64,000 nucleotides of DNA from AC-56 sp963702195 (GCA_963702195.1 OY969725.1:2294001-2358000); one strand, 5' to 3'. Shown: positions 25,966-35,064, numbered from the stretch's first letter. The notes: a model not told the origin generated them from the letters alone. Numbers and translations: made by a program.

Positions 25966-26535
25966 ATGAACGAAGGCTTTCCCGAGGAGCGGGGTGCCTG
26001 GCTGCGTTGCTATCGCTGCTGGTCCCAACGCCTCGAAGCCCAAGTCCACTACGACGCGATCCTCAAGGTCGAACCGGAGACCGGCGAGGCCGCCGACCGC
26101 GTGGAGGAGATCCAGGAGGCCGTGGTGCAGTGCCTCGACTGCATGCACGACCAGCCGCACCTGACGGTCGCCGACGGGCGCGTCGTGCCGGTCGAGGAGC
26201 GCTGGGAGCGCATGGTGGCCGGCAAGCCGTACGTCGCCTCGTGCACCGTCACGATCGACCAGGACCAGGTGGAGACCTGCTCCGGCCCGGACGCCGCCGA
26301 CAGCCTCACGTTCGGCTCCCTCGGTGATTCGGGCACCCGCGAGTTCTTCACCCATGTTCGCTTCCACAAGCACGACGAGGAGCTGATCGTCGTCCACCTC
26401 CTGGTCGAGCTCTACGCGCGCACCGAGGAGGAGGCGATCGACGTCCTCGAGGACGCCTCGCGCGGCACGCTCGAGATCACGTCACTGGCCGAGGAATCGC
26501 GCCCGCCGGCGCACGCGGCCGACGAAGCGCACTAG
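25966..26535 (+). CDS. conserved hypothetical protein with two CxxC motifs
   Basis: A 189-residue soluble acidic protein. The N-terminal half has two Cys pairs, CYRC near residue 15 and CLDC near residue 57, which could form a zinc ribbon. The C-terminal half (SGTREFFTHVRFHKHDEELIVVHLLVELYARTEEEAIDVL) is alpha/beta and His-rich. No known family is recognised. TACGCT and GGGGAG both lie just before the ATG, so either a leaderless or an SD-led start is possible. Confidence 0.65.
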   Translation: MNEGFPEERGAWLRCYRCWSQRLEAQVHYDAILKVEPETGEAADRVEEIQEAVVQCLDCMHDQPHLTVADGRVVPVEERWERMVAGKPYVASCTVTIDQDQVETCSGPDAADSLTFGSLGDSGTREFFTHVRFHKHDEELIVVHLLVELYARTEEEAIDVLEDASRGTLEITSLAEESRPPAHAADEAH

Positions 26536-26648
26536 GTCGGACGAACCGCAAGTTCTCCCGACGTCCTCCGGGCGAGCCGCCACCGTGAACCTCTGGACGA
26601 CGGAGGCTGGCGACGGGCTGCATCCGGCGACGATATAACCCCCGGTCG

Positions 26649-27626
26649 ATGCCCGGAATCGGTGCCTTCGTCTCCCCCGGACGCTCCCTCGACTCAGCCC
26701 TCGATCGTGTTCGGCTCGCCGATGAGCTCGGGTTCGACAGCGTCTACACGACGCACATCGCCGGTCGCGACTCGCTGACGGTCCTCGCCCTGTACGCGTC
26801 GGTCAGCGAGCGCGTCAGGCTTGGCACGGGTGTGGTGCCGATCTTCTCCCGCACGCCCGCGGCGATGGCCCAGACCGCCGCGACCATCGACGAGTTCTCC
26901 GGCGGCCGGATGGTGCTCGGCCTCGGCGTCTCCCACAAGATCACGGTGGAGAACTGGTACGGCGCCAAGATCGCCAAGCCGGTCACGCAGATGCGCGAAT
27001 ACGCGGGGATCGTGAGGGCGATCTTCCAGGGAGAGGCGCCGCCCGAGGGACAGTTCTTCGCGACCCACTTCCAGTTCATGGGGTACTCCGCACGGCCCGA
27101 CCTGCCGATCTACGTCGCCGCCCTCTCCCCCAACATGCTTCGCCTGGCAGGCGAGATCGGCGACGGCGTGCTGCTCTGGCTGTGCAACCCCGACTACATC
27201 CGCGACGTGGTCGTCCCCTCGGTCCGCGAGGGCCGGGAGCGTGCCGGCAAGTCGCTCGACGGCTTCGACATCGTCCCCGCCGTCACCGTGGCGCTGACCG
27301 ATGACCCCGACGCCGCCCGAGCGACGATGCGCTCCGAGCTCGTGACCTACGCGTCGCTGCCGTTCTACCGCGCGATGCTCGAGGGCTCGGGATTCAGCGA
27401 CGACCTGGCCGCCTTCGACGAGGGCATGCAGGCCGGCGACGTCGAGAAGGCCAAGACAGGGCTCTCGGATCGGCTCCTCGGGGCGCTGGCCGGCATCGGC
27501 TCGGCCGACGAGGTCCGCGGAGCAGTCGAGCGCTACCGCGACGCCGGAGCCACCTCGCCCAGCATCGGCGGGCTTCCGGGCAGCGACCTCGAGCGCGCGA
27601 TGCGCGCCGTCGCCGAACTGCTCTAG
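26649..27626 (+). CDS. LLM-class F420-dependent oxidoreductase
   Basis: A 325-residue luciferase-like TIM barrel. Seen: SLDSALDRVRLADELGFDSVYTTHIAGRDSLTVL, VSERVRLGTGVVPIFSRTPAAMAQTAATIDEFSGGRMVLGLG, and DLPIYVAALSPNMLRLAGEIGDGVLLWL. These are the hallmarks of F420-dependent members such as Mer and the actinobacterial MSMEG-type reductases. It probably transfers hydride between F420 and an unknown substrate. The preceding TATAAC at 26634-26639 and the absence of a Shine-Dalgarno suggest a leaderless mRNA. The F420 biosynthesis genes at 3-10 kb make the cofactor available. Confidence 0.86.
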   Translation: MPGIGAFVSPGRSLDSALDRVRLADELGFDSVYTTHIAGRDSLTVLALYASVSERVRLGTGVVPIFSRTPAAMAQTAATIDEFSGGRMVLGLGVSHKITVENWYGAKIAKPVTQMREYAGIVRAIFQGEAPPEGQFFATHFQFMGYSARPDLPIYVAALSPNMLRLAGEIGDGVLLWLCNPDYIRDVVVPSVREGRERAGKSLDGFDIVPAVTVALTDDPDAARATMRSELVTYASLPFYRAMLEGSGFSDDLAAFDEGMQAGDVEKAKTGLSDRLLGALAGIGSADEVRGAVERYRDAGATSPSIGGLPGSDLERAMRAVAELL

Positions 27627-28783
27627 CGGTCGTACCTCCTCACGAGAGCGCGATAGCCCCCGAACGCGGGCTTCGGCGAGTAGTCGTCGCGGAGCAGGCC
27701 GTAGTGCTGCTGGAAGTTGGGGCCGGAGCTGTTGTGGTCGCGGAGGTCGAACCAGCGGTAGTCGGTGACGTTGAAGGTCCCGCGGAAGTCGTTGACGGCG
27801 CCGACCATCTGCTCCATGGCGCGGACCTGCTGGTGCTCGGAGCGCCCCGGGCCTGTGGGCCAGCCGTTCTCCTCGACGTGGATCGGCACGTCGCGGCCCA
27901 GACGGGCGATCGGCATGAAGCACTCGCGCAGCACGCTCATCGCGTTCACCATCCCATCGCGGTACCCGGAGCCGGTCGGCGGCTCGGTCGGCGGGAACAC
28001 CGTGCCCGGGTAGGCGTCGAGGCCCACCCAGTCGACCGAGCGGGCGAACCGCTTGCCACCGTGATCACGCAGATAACCCCAGAAATCCGCCTCCCGGGAG
28101 GGGTCGGTCCGGTAGGCCCAGTTGAAGCCGACGTGAAGCCGGTCGAAGCCGCGACGCCGCACCATGCGGTGCGCCGCCTCCACCCCGTGGATCAGCGCCA
28201 CGCGGGCGCGCTCGTACGCACTATCGGAGGCGTCCGGTGCGACGGGGTAGAAGTTCACCTCGTTCGTGACCTGCAGCCCGATCACGCGGGGGTTGGGGCC
28301 GAATCGCCGCACGACCTCCCGGACGAACCGCACCCAGGCATGGATGTGTCCCTCCTGCTGCAGGGTGGGGTGATAGCGGAGCTGCAGCTCCACCCGGTAG
28401 CCACGCTTCGTATAGAGCCTCGTCAGCTTGAGGAAATGATGGATCCCCTTCTGGCCGTCGGACCAGAAGAAGCGGTTCAGACGCAGGACGAACGGTCCGT
28501 GCTGCGGGCGCAGCTTGCGAAGCGCCGCGAGCGTCTTGGAGTAGTCGATCGGCGTCAGCGGGATCGGCGGACCGAGCGCCCCGGCGCGCCCCGCCGGATT
28601 GATGCCCATGCGCAGGTGCCGGCCCGGCAGCTGTGGCACGCGGGCCGCCGTCGTAGCTCCCGTGCAGGGAGCGGCCACGCCACCGGAGCCATCACTCGCA
28701 GCGGCGGTAGCGGGCAGTGCGACCGCCCCCGATGCAAGGGCGGCAGCGGCGGCCAGCATCAGTTGCGAACGGGGGCGCTTCAC
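27623..28783 (-). CDS. secreted glycoside hydrolase-like TIM barrel (clan GH-A)
   Basis: A 386-residue exported protein from a GTG at 28783. The leader (VKRPRSQLMLAAAAALASGAVALPATAAAS) is a probable signal peptide. The barrel has the clan GH-A pair: the acid/base Glu175 in LQVTNEVNFYP and the nucleophile Glu304 (or Glu305) in IHVEENGWPTG, about 130 residues apart. Other family-like strands are HLRMGINPAGRAG and VGLDAYPGT. Substrate is unknown; a plant or microbial beta-glycan is plausible. Its TAG interlocks with that of the convergent LLM gene as CTAG. Confidence 0.78.
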   Translation of the reverse strand: MKRPRSQLMLAAAAALASGAVALPATAAASDGSGGVAAPCTGATTAARVPQLPGRHLRMGINPAGRAGALGPPIPLTPIDYSKTLAALRKLRPQHGPFVLRLNRFFWSDGQKGIHHFLKLTRLYTKRGYRVELQLRYHPTLQQEGHIHAWVRFVREVVRRFGPNPRVIGLQVTNEVNFYPVAPDASDSAYERARVALIHGVEAAHRMVRRRGFDRLHVGFNWAYRTDPSREADFWGYLRDHGGKRFARSVDWVGLDAYPGTVFPPTEPPTGSGYRDGMVNAMSVLRECFMPIARLGRDVPIHVEENGWPTGPGRSEHQQVRAMEQMVGAVNDFRGTFNVTDYRWFDLRDHNSSGPNFQQHYGLLRDDYSPKPAFGGYRALVRRYDR

Positions 28784-28845
28784 ACCGAGAGTTGTAGCCG
28801 GATGCCCACCGTCCTCGCGGGATGCGTGGAGCGGTCGAACGCTAC

Positions 28846-29616
28846 TCAGGAAGACTCGTGGATGACGTCCTCGATCGCGGCAGCCACGGTGTCTGGGGCT
28901 TTGTTGAGTATCTGCGTGTGCTTGTGGGGCGTCGTTGCGAATACGGACACGCGCTCGTTGCTCTCCTCGGCGTCGGTGACGGCAGCGCGGACTGTGCGCA
29001 TCTCGTCCTCGGTGGCGCCCGAGTGGGCTCCGCTGCCAACCACGAACGCGGTCGGGCATTCCAGCGCCGCGAAGTCGGGTCCGAGCTCGCCGTTGACGGC
29101 GTCCATCTCGATCACGATGTCCGCGGACTCGGCGGGAGACATCCGGGCCGAGCGACCCAGCGCCGCCAGGATGCGCATGATCCACCCGAGCCGACGAAAC
29201 TGGGTGCGGACCTTCTGCTTTCCGGCCTCGTCGAACATGGCGATCGGGTAAGCGCCGTCGATCAACACCAGCCCGCCCACCTGCTCGGGGTGCAGGGCGG
29301 CGTATCGCACCGCGATCGTGGCGCCGTGAGACCATCCGACGAGGATCGGGCGTTCGATACCGGTCGCTTCGATGACCTGTCCGATGTCGTCGACGGCCGC
29401 CTGCGCGGAATAGTCGGCCGACCGGCCCGACTTCCCGCGCGCCCGCGCGTCGAACCGCACCGTGCGGTACTTCTCGTCGAGACGGCGGATGACGCTGCTC
29501 CAGTTCTTGACGGTGCCGAAGCCGCCGCTGAGGAAGAGCAGTGCCGGCGTGCTGCCCGGGGCGTCTACGGCGTGGAGCCGAGTGTCCGCGGCAGGAACCA
29601 TGAGTTGTCGTGACAT
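28846..29616 (-). CDS. alpha/beta-hydrolase
   Basis: A 256-residue alpha/beta hydrolase. Seen: the oxyanion strand LLFLSGGFGTVKNW, DARARGKS, the nucleophile elbow GWSHGA, and a late His in TTPHKHTQILN; the acidic member is not certain. Similar proteins hydrolyse esters, lactones or epoxides. I chose the ATG at 29616; a GTG at 29631 would add five residues. The stop lies 62 bases before the glycosidase-like start on the same strand. Confidence 0.83.
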   Translation of the reverse strand: MSRQLMVPAADTRLHAVDAPGSTPALLFLSGGFGTVKNWSSVIRRLDEKYRTVRFDARARGKSGRSADYSAQAAVDDIGQVIEATGIERPILVGWSHGATIAVRYAALHPEQVGGLVLIDGAYPIAMFDEAGKQKVRTQFRRLGWIMRILAALGRSARMSPAESADIVIEMDAVNGELGPDFAALECPTAFVVGSGAHSGATEDEMRTVRAAVTDAEESNERVSVFATTPHKHTQILNKAPDTVAAAIEDVIHESS

Positions 29617-29709
29617 ATTCGACTTGACCACCTGAGCCTACGGTGAGAGGGTCATCTCGAATCGGCGGGATCGTCTCGGTGCGGCACGCCGACTACCAAG
29701 GAGAAGAAC

Positions 29710-29898
29710 ATGGTTCTGTATATCGGCGGGGGGATTCTCTACATCGTCCTGCTTGTGACGCTCGGGATTCTTTGCCTCCGCAAGGGTCACTGGGTGATGT
29801 TCATCATCGGCTTCTTCATCCCACTGTTCTGGCTGATTGGCGCGGTGCTCGGGCCAACGGCATCGGCCAGCAGGCCGGCTCCGGCCGGACAGCGCTAG
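29710..29898 (+). CDS. small two-segment membrane protein
   Basis: A 62-residue hydrophobic protein preceded by a very good Shine-Dalgarno, AAGGAG at 29698-29703, with 6 bases before the ATG. Two membrane segments (VLYIGGGILYIVLLVTLGILCL and VMFIIGFFIPLFWLIGAVLG) are joined by a short basic loop, RKGHW, and end in a short Ala/Pro tail. No family is recognised; size and shape recall small membrane modulators or phage-shock-like proteins. Its stop interlocks with the convergent DUF4091 gene as CTAG. Confidence 0.72.
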   Translation: MVLYIGGGILYIVLLVTLGILCLRKGHWVMFIIGFFIPLFWLIGAVLGPTASASRPAPAGQR

Positions 29899-31616
29899 CC
29901 CCTCGAAGCCGCGGCCCCGGCGGCGATCAGCGCCGCCAGGCGCGCGCGAGCCTGCTCGAGCGTCGCGGCCGAGACGTCGGTCCGGTAGAGCGTCGGGAAC
30001 AGGCCGCGAGCCACCTTCATCGCCCGCGCTCTCTCGCCCATGCGGTCGAGGATGTGGAGGTACTCGTAGTCCTCGCGGCCGTCGCGGATCCGCTTCATGC
30101 GGATCGAGTCCACCGGGATGTCGTGCTTGCCGCCGATCCGGGCCGGGGTGCCCGGGTAAAACAGCGTGCCGTCGCCGTTGCCGCCGAAGTCGTACTGGTT
30201 CGTCCACGCCGTCTTCAGGTCGTGGTCGACGGCGAAATAGAGCTCCCCTGAGGCGCCGTACTCGTAGGTCACGAAGCCCATCGCCCGCTGCTCGGAGGCG
30301 GGCTGGTCGATCACGTAGGAGGGCCAGCCGCGCCAATACGGGTCCGAGCCAGGGTCCCCTGAGCAGCCGTGGCTCTCGCACGACGTGTAGAGCCACAGGC
30401 GGTTGCCCGGCCCAGAGAGGAACGAGTTGTACTTGGAGCGCTGGTTGCCGGCGTACGGGCTGCCGGCTCCGGACTTGTCGTCCATCTCGTTGACGATCGG
30501 GACGATGATGTCGATCAGGCTCGTCGCGTCGAAGCGCTTGGCGTTCTGGATCGTCGTGGTGATCAGCGTGGCGAGGCCCGGCCATCCCTGCCGCGCCGAG
30601 CGTGCCTGGCGCTTGCAGTAGCGCCACGTGTCCGCGTCGGTGTTGGGCTCGTCACATGCGTAGAGGAACGAGCGTGAGGTGAACCCGCCCGCCTTCGCCT
30701 GGCGCTTCCAGTCGTCCAGGTAGGAGCCGCCGTCGACCTGCACGGAGGTCAGGCGGGCGCCGCGCAGGAGCATCGGCAGCCAGCTGTGTGCGTCGTTCTC
30801 CGGAGTCTTGCCCTGGATCAACGGCAGGGCGTACTGGCGGAACCACGACGATTCGTCGCCCGGGACGGGCGGCTGGTACTCGACGTAGGAGAGGCTGACG
30901 CGGTCCTCGAGGCCCGCGCGCACGTACAGCGACTTGAGTGCCCACCCCTTCGCCTCGTTGTGGATGCAGTCGTTGCCGTAGTGGGCCGTGCACTGCTCCC
31001 AGTCGATGCCGAAGGTGCTCTGAAGCGTGGACGTCGACGGGATTCCGAACGGGTAGACGTGAACCTCGATCGGCACCGTGCGGGTGAAGCCGCCGTTCGC
31101 CGTGACGCGCAGGCTTCCCGAGTAGCTCCCCCTCGTCTCCCCTGGTGGGACGAGGACGTCGATCCAGGCGACCCGGTTCTCGCCGGCCGGGACGTCGACC
31201 GGGAAGGCGTTGCGGCGCTCGCCGTAGAACTCGTCGACCTTCGGGATCAGCGCGTCTGGCCAGCGTCCCTTGCTCCCCTCCAGGTCCGAGGGGTGCCGGA
31301 TGTTCAGGTACGCCTCCCGGTAGATGCGCACGTTGCGTGGCGGAATCGTCCCGCCCGGCCCCTTGAGCGGTGACGCCAGCGAGACGTTGACGCCGCGAAG
31401 CGGCGCTCCCCCCGCGGACATCACGACCTGGAACGACTCGAACTCGTTGCGTGCCGCGCTGATCCGTGCCTGGCTTGCCGTGTTCGGCGTGCTCCCCGGC
31501 TTCACGGTATGGAGGGAGTCGACGACCCCAACGCCGGCTGCCGCCGCGAGCGTCGGCGCAGCCAAGCCGAACGCGATGAAAATCCCGGCAACGAGGACAA
31601 GGCGTTTCCCCTTCAC
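29895..31616 (-). CDS. secreted DUF4091-domain protein (glycosidase-like)
   Basis: A 573-residue exported protein from a GTG at 31616 with signal peptide VKGKRLVLVAGIFIAFGLAAPTLAAAA. The N-terminal 180 residues are a beta-sandwich (ARNEFESFQVVMSAGGAPLRGVNVSL). The middle holds a barrel-like segment with FLYACDEPNTDADTWRYCK. The C-terminus has LYFAVDHDLKTAWTNQYDFGGNGDGTLFYPG and DSIRMKRIRDGREDYEYLHIL, the DUF4091 signature of predicted glycoside hydrolases. The substrate is unknown. An ATG-type start 81 bases upstream is possible but would bury the signal peptide. Confidence 0.82.
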   Translation of the reverse strand: MKGKRLVLVAGIFIAFGLAAPTLAAAAGVGVVDSLHTVKPGSTPNTASQARISAARNEFESFQVVMSAGGAPLRGVNVSLASPLKGPGGTIPPRNVRIYREAYLNIRHPSDLEGSKGRWPDALIPKVDEFYGERRNAFPVDVPAGENRVAWIDVLVPPGETRGSYSGSLRVTANGGFTRTVPIEVHVYPFGIPSTSTLQSTFGIDWEQCTAHYGNDCIHNEAKGWALKSLYVRAGLEDRVSLSYVEYQPPVPGDESSWFRQYALPLIQGKTPENDAHSWLPMLLRGARLTSVQVDGGSYLDDWKRQAKAGGFTSRSFLYACDEPNTDADTWRYCKRQARSARQGWPGLATLITTTIQNAKRFDATSLIDIIVPIVNEMDDKSGAGSPYAGNQRSKYNSFLSGPGNRLWLYTSCESHGCSGDPGSDPYWRGWPSYVIDQPASEQRAMGFVTYEYGASGELYFAVDHDLKTAWTNQYDFGGNGDGTLFYPGTPARIGGKHDIPVDSIRMKRIRDGREDYEYLHILDRMGERARAMKVARGLFPTLYRTDVSAATLEQARARLAALIAAGAAASRG

Positions 31617-31725
31617 ACGGCTGTTGTCGGCGATCTCGCCGCAACGCTGAAACGCTCGTGCTCGGCGCATTGACGGGGTTGTGTGGGCCATACCCACGTT
31701 AGCCCCGTCACTGGCGGTCGAGGGT

Positions 31726-32298
31726 CTAGTCGACGTTGCCCTCGGCGCTGGCCGCCTCGTCGCCGGACGCCTCGGGATCGCGTGCCACCAGCACGGTGCG
31801 CTTGAACTCGGCGACCAGGGTCCCCTCCTGGTTGTAGGCCCGCGTGTGGACCTTGACCACGCCCCGGTCCGGCTTGGAGCTCGACGGCCTGACCTCCAGC
31901 ACCTCGGACTCGGCGAACAGCGTGTCGCCGTGGAACACCGGGTTCGGGTGGCTCAACTCCTCGGTCGCCAGGTTGGCGATCGCCTTGCCCGAGACGTCGG
32001 AGACGGTCATGCCGAAGACGAGCGAGTACACGTACGGTCCCGCGACGACGTTTCGCCCCTGCTGCGACTGCGACGCGTAGACGTCGTTCACGTGCAGCGG
32101 GTGGTGGTTCATCGTCAGCAGGCAGAAGAGGTGGTCCTCCGCCTCGGTCACCGTCTTCGCCGGCCAGTGCCGGTAGGTATCGCCGACCTGGAACTCCTCG
32201 AGGTAGCGCCCGTACTTGTGCGCGCCTGACGCCTCGCGGCCGGACTGGTCGGTGATGAGCTTGTGGTTCTCGGTGTCGTTCATGTCTCCCATTCGCAT
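31726..32298 (-). CDS. MaoC-type hydratase, mesaconyl-CoA hydratase candidate
   Basis: A 190-residue single-hotdog hydratase. Seen: YGRYLEEFQVGDTYRHWPAKTVTEAEDHLFCLLTMNHHPLHVNDVYA, which carries the R-hydratase/MaoC signature with catalytic Asp and His, and VVAGPYVYSLVFGMTVSD. This wording closely resembles the Streptomyces hydratase found with ccr and meaA, assigned to hydrate mesaconyl-CoA to methylmalyl-CoA. It is the last gene of a minus-strand operon running acyl-CoA dehydrogenase, SCP2-like, amidase, hydratase. The start may be ATG 32298 or 32283; neither has a well-spaced Shine-Dalgarno. Confidence 0.82.
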   Translation of the reverse strand: MRMGDMNDTENHKLITDQSGREASGAHKYGRYLEEFQVGDTYRHWPAKTVTEAEDHLFCLLTMNHHPLHVNDVYASQSQQGRNVVAGPYVYSLVFGMTVSDVSGKAIANLATEELSHPNPVFHGDTLFAESEVLEVRPSSSKPDRGVVKVHTRAYNQEGTLVAEFKRTVLVARDPEASGDEAASAEGNVD

Positions 32299-32307
32299 CG
32301 TCGTTCA

Positions 32308-32376
32308 AGCAAGCAGCTCGCAGCGAGCAGCAAATCATTCTGCCTGTTGCCCGCTGCCCGCAGCTTGCTGCTTGCT
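32308..32376. repeat. imperfect long inverted repeat overlapping the 3' end of the amidase gene
   Basis: AGCAAGCAGC at 32308-32317 is the exact complement of GCTGCTTGCT at 32367-32376, and pairing continues imperfectly inward through GCAGCGAGCAGC and GCTGCCCGCAGC. The right arm encodes the odd Gln/Ala/Ser tail of the amidase (KQQAAGSGQQ). It may be a small palindromic repeat inserted across the stop codon, or a terminator. Confidence 0.6.
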
Positions 32377-33495
32377 CTCGAGCAGTGCGCCCACGCCCAG
32401 GACGAGCGCGTCCATGCCGGGCCGCCCGATGACCTGGACCGAGGCCGGCAGGCCGTCCTCGGCCGCCCCGCAGGGGACGGCGAGCGCCGGAGCGCCGACC
32501 GCGTCGAGCGGGTAGGTGAAGCGCGTCAGCTGGCTGCGCAGCTTCAGGTCGCCGATCCCCACCGGAGGGGCGACGATCGGCTGCGTCGGAGTGAGGACGA
32601 CGTCGAAGCCCCTCATCAGCTCCGCGAACCGGTCACGGTACCGCTCGCGGGTCTCGAGGCCCGCCTCGTACTCGCGGTCTGTGACCTCCAGGCAGCGGTC
32701 CAGCTTCTCGGCCACGTCGTGGCCGTAGCGGTCGCGGAACTCGGAGAAGAGCTTCACGTGCGTCTCCGCCGTCTCGCGCATCCGCACGTGCTGGATCCCG
32801 TCGGGCATCGCCGGCAGGGCGACGTCCCGGCACTGGGGGAATGTGGCCGCCGCCTCCTCGACTCGGGCCCGGATCAGCGGGTCCGCCTCGCCGACCCAGG
32901 CCAGGCCCACCTGGACGTCGCCCGGCGAGATCGCCGGCACCGGGTCCATCTCGGGTGCCAGGGCGGCCATCATCCGCGCGCACTCGGCAACCGTGCGCGC
33001 CATCGGCCCCACGTGGTCGAACGACGGAGCGAGTGGGAAGCATCCGTCCGACGGGACCAGCCCGTAGGTGGGCTTGAACCCGACGACGCCGCAGAACGCG
33101 GCGGGGCAGCGGATCGACCCGGCGGTGTCCGAGCCCAGGGCGGCATCGGCCATGCCGGCGGCGAGCGCCGCCGCCGAGCCGCCGCTCGAGCCGCCCGCGA
33201 TCCGGCCTGGCGCGACCGGGTTGGGAACGGTTCCGTAGTGCGGGTTCTCGGACGTCATTCCGAACGCGAACTCGTGCAGGTTCGCCTTGCCGACATCGGC
33301 ATAGCCGGCCCGCTCGAGCCGCACGACGGCCTCGGCGCTCTTCTCCGGCACGTGGTCGTCGAAGATGAGCGAGCCGTACGTGGTCCGGATGCCGGCGGTG
33401 TCGAGGATGTCCTTGACGGCGAGCCGGATTCCCGGCCCGGGGTCGTCGACGGCCGTGATGAAGACGCCTTCGAGCGCTTGCGGCTCCGCGAACAA
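32335..33495 (-). CDS. amidase-signature family amidohydrolase
   Basis: A 386-residue amidase of the GatA/AS family. Seen: the catalytic Lys in RLAVKDILDTAG, the cis-Ser in GGSSGGSAAALAAG, and the nucleophile region LGSDTAGSIRCPAAFCGVVGFKPTYG. The Ser-cisSer-Lys triad is complete. It is not GatA proper, as gatB and gatC are absent, and it is shorter than usual. The start appears to be a TTG at 33495, 2 bases after the SCP2-like gene. The C-terminal 14 residues are encoded by a repeat and look non-homologous. Substrate unknown. Confidence 0.85.
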   Translation of the reverse strand: MFAEPQALEGVFITAVDDPGPGIRLAVKDILDTAGIRTTYGSLIFDDHVPEKSAEAVVRLERAGYADVGKANLHEFAFGMTSENPHYGTVPNPVAPGRIAGGSSGGSAAALAAGMADAALGSDTAGSIRCPAAFCGVVGFKPTYGLVPSDGCFPLAPSFDHVGPMARTVAECARMMAALAPEMDPVPAISPGDVQVGLAWVGEADPLIRARVEEAAATFPQCRDVALPAMPDGIQHVRMRETAETHVKLFSEFRDRYGHDVAEKLDRCLEVTDREYEAGLETRERYRDRFAELMRGFDVVLTPTQPIVAPPVGIGDLKLRSQLTRFTYPLDAVGAPALAVPCGAAEDGLPASVQVIGRPGMDALVLGVGALLESKQQAAGSGQQAE

Positions 33496-33497
33496 CG

Positions 33498-33860
33498 TCA
33501 GTGCGCGCGCTTCAGCCGCGCGCGGGCGACCTGGCGCTCGATGACCTTCGCGAGCAGCTGCTGGATCTCGCGGTCGCCGGAGACCTTGATGTGGCCATGG
33601 TCGTAGGCGTCGCGCCAGTCGACGAGCTTGCCGCGCTCGGCCAGCTCGTTGAACTCGGAGCGCGGGATGGCGAGCTCCAGGCGGGCGTCCTCGGGCTCGC
33701 CCTTGGTGATGATCGGGCCCGGCAGCCGTACGCCGAAGACCTGGACGTCTCCCCTTCCGCGTAGCTCCAAGCGGATGGTGAGCTTGAGATTTCCGAGGGC
33801 CGGGACCTCGCCCGCAAACCGCTGGTAGGCCGCCGAGATCAGCTCCTGTGCTCGAGCCAT
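33498..33860 (-). CDS. SCP2-like sterol-binding-fold hypothetical protein
   Basis: A 120-residue protein. The pattern RFAGEVPALGNLKLTIRLELRGRGDVQVFGVRLPG, then DARLELAIPRSEFNELAERGKLVDWRDAYDHGHIKVSGDREIQQLL, resembles SCP2 domains, where a hydrophobic cavity binds lipids or acyl-CoAs and KVSGD precedes the last helix. The assignment is by pattern only. It starts 7 bases after the acyl-CoA dehydrogenase stop and ends 2 bases before the amidase start, so it belongs to the same operon and may handle acyl-CoA or lipid ligands. Confidence 0.65.
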   Translation of the reverse strand: MARAQELISAAYQRFAGEVPALGNLKLTIRLELRGRGDVQVFGVRLPGPIITKGEPEDARLELAIPRSEFNELAERGKLVDWRDAYDHGHIKVSGDREIQQLLAKVIERQVARARLKRAH

Positions 33861-33867
33861 CTAGCTC

Positions 33868-35064
33868 CTACGCCTTGTTGCGTTCGAGGAGCTTCTTGCC
33901 GATCACCATCTTCTGGATCTCGGACGTGCCCTCGCCAATCAGGAGGAGCGGCGCGTCGCGGTAGATGCGCTCGATCTCGTACTCCTTCGAGTAGCCGTAG
34001 CCGCCGTGGATGCGAAGCGCCTCGTCGGCGTTCGACTTCGCCGCCTCCGAGGCGAACAGCTTCGCCATTCCGGCCTCGAGATCCGACCTCTCGCCCGCAT
34101 CCTTCATGCGCGCCGCCTTCAGCGTCAGCAGGCGCGCCGCCTCGAGCCGGGTGCCCATCTCGGCGAGCTTGAAGGTGATCGCCTGGTGCTGCGCGATCGG
34201 CTTGCCGAAGGTCTTGCGCTCCTGGCTGTAGCGGAGGGCGAGCTCCATGGCGCGCTGGGCGACGCCCACGCCGCGCGCGGCGACGTTCACCCGGCCGACC
34301 TCGAGCGCGTCCATCATTTGGATGAACCCCTGGCCGAGGCCATCCGGGCCGCCCAGGATGCGGTCGTCGGAGACCTTGAAGCCGTCGAAGACGAGCTCCG
34401 TGGACTCGACGCCCTTGTAGCCCATCTTCTTGATCTTCGGGGGAACGGTGAGCCCCGGCACCTTGTCCGCACCGGGCTCCTTCTCGCAGATGAAGCAGGT
34501 CATGCCCTTGTAGGGCGGGTCGGCCTTGGTGTCGGTCTTGACGAGCACGAAGACGACGCCGGACAGCAGTCCGTTGGTGACCCACATCTTCTGGCCGTTG
34601 ATCTCCCACTCGCCGTCGACCTGCTTGGCGGTGGACTTGATGCTCTGAACGTCCGACCCGACCTCGGGCTCCGAAAGCGAGAACGCCGCGCGGATCTCGC
34701 CGGTCGCCATCTTCGGAAGGAAGTAGTCCTTCTGCTCGTCGGTCCCGAACTTCATCAGCAGATAGGAGCCGATGAAGTGGGTGTTCACCACACCGGAGAT
34801 GGAGATCCACCCGCGCGAGAGCTCCTCGACGATCATCGCGTAGGTCGTGAGGTCGAGGCCCATCCCGCCGTACTCCTCCGGGATGGTGACGCCGAACAGC
34901 CCGAGCTCCTTCATCTGCTCGACGATGGGCTCCGGGAACTTGTCCTCGTGGTCGTATTCCTCGGCGACCGGGATGATCTCGTTGTCGGCGAACTGGCGCA
35001 CCATCTCGGTGATCGCCTTCTGCTCGTCGGTCTTCTCGGTGAACGTGTCGGTGGCTACGGCCAT
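33868..35064 (-). CDS. acyl-CoA dehydrogenase, methylsuccinyl-CoA dehydrogenase candidate
   Basis: A 398-residue FAD flavoprotein. Seen: FGVTIPEEYGGMGLDLTTYAMIVEELSRGWISISGVVNTHFIGSYLL, AFSLSEPEVGSDVQSIKSTA (FAD contacts), GYKGVESTELVFDGFKV, and the C-terminal GEGTSEIQKMVIG with catalytic base Glu378. The wording is very close to the Streptomyces dehydrogenase found with ccr and meaA, assigned to oxidise (2S)-methylsuccinyl-CoA to mesaconyl-CoA. It heads the minus-strand operon with the MaoC hydratase that would use its product. The ATG has AGAGGAG upstream. Confidence 0.85.
   Translation of the reverse strand: MAVATDTFTEKTDEQKAITEMVRQFADNEIIPVAEEYDHEDKFPEPIVEQMKELGLFGVTIPEEYGGMGLDLTTYAMIVEELSRGWISISGVVNTHFIGSYLLMKFGTDEQKDYFLPKMATGEIRAAFSLSEPEVGSDVQSIKSTAKQVDGEWEINGQKMWVTNGLLSGVVFVLVKTDTKADPPYKGMTCFICEKEPGADKVPGLTVPPKIKKMGYKGVESTELVFDGFKVSDDRILGGPDGLGQGFIQMMDALEVGRVNVAARGVGVAQRAMELALRYSQERKTFGKPIAQHQAITFKLAEMGTRLEAARLLTLKAARMKDAGERSDLEAGMAKLFASEAAKSNADEALRIHGGYGYSKEYEIERIYRDAPLLLIGEGTSEIQKMVIGKKLLERNKA

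Noticed and set aside
32335..33495. GatA subunit of Asp/Glu-tRNA amidotransferase
   Set aside because: No gatB or gatC neighbours, shorter length and operon with acyl-CoA enzymes.
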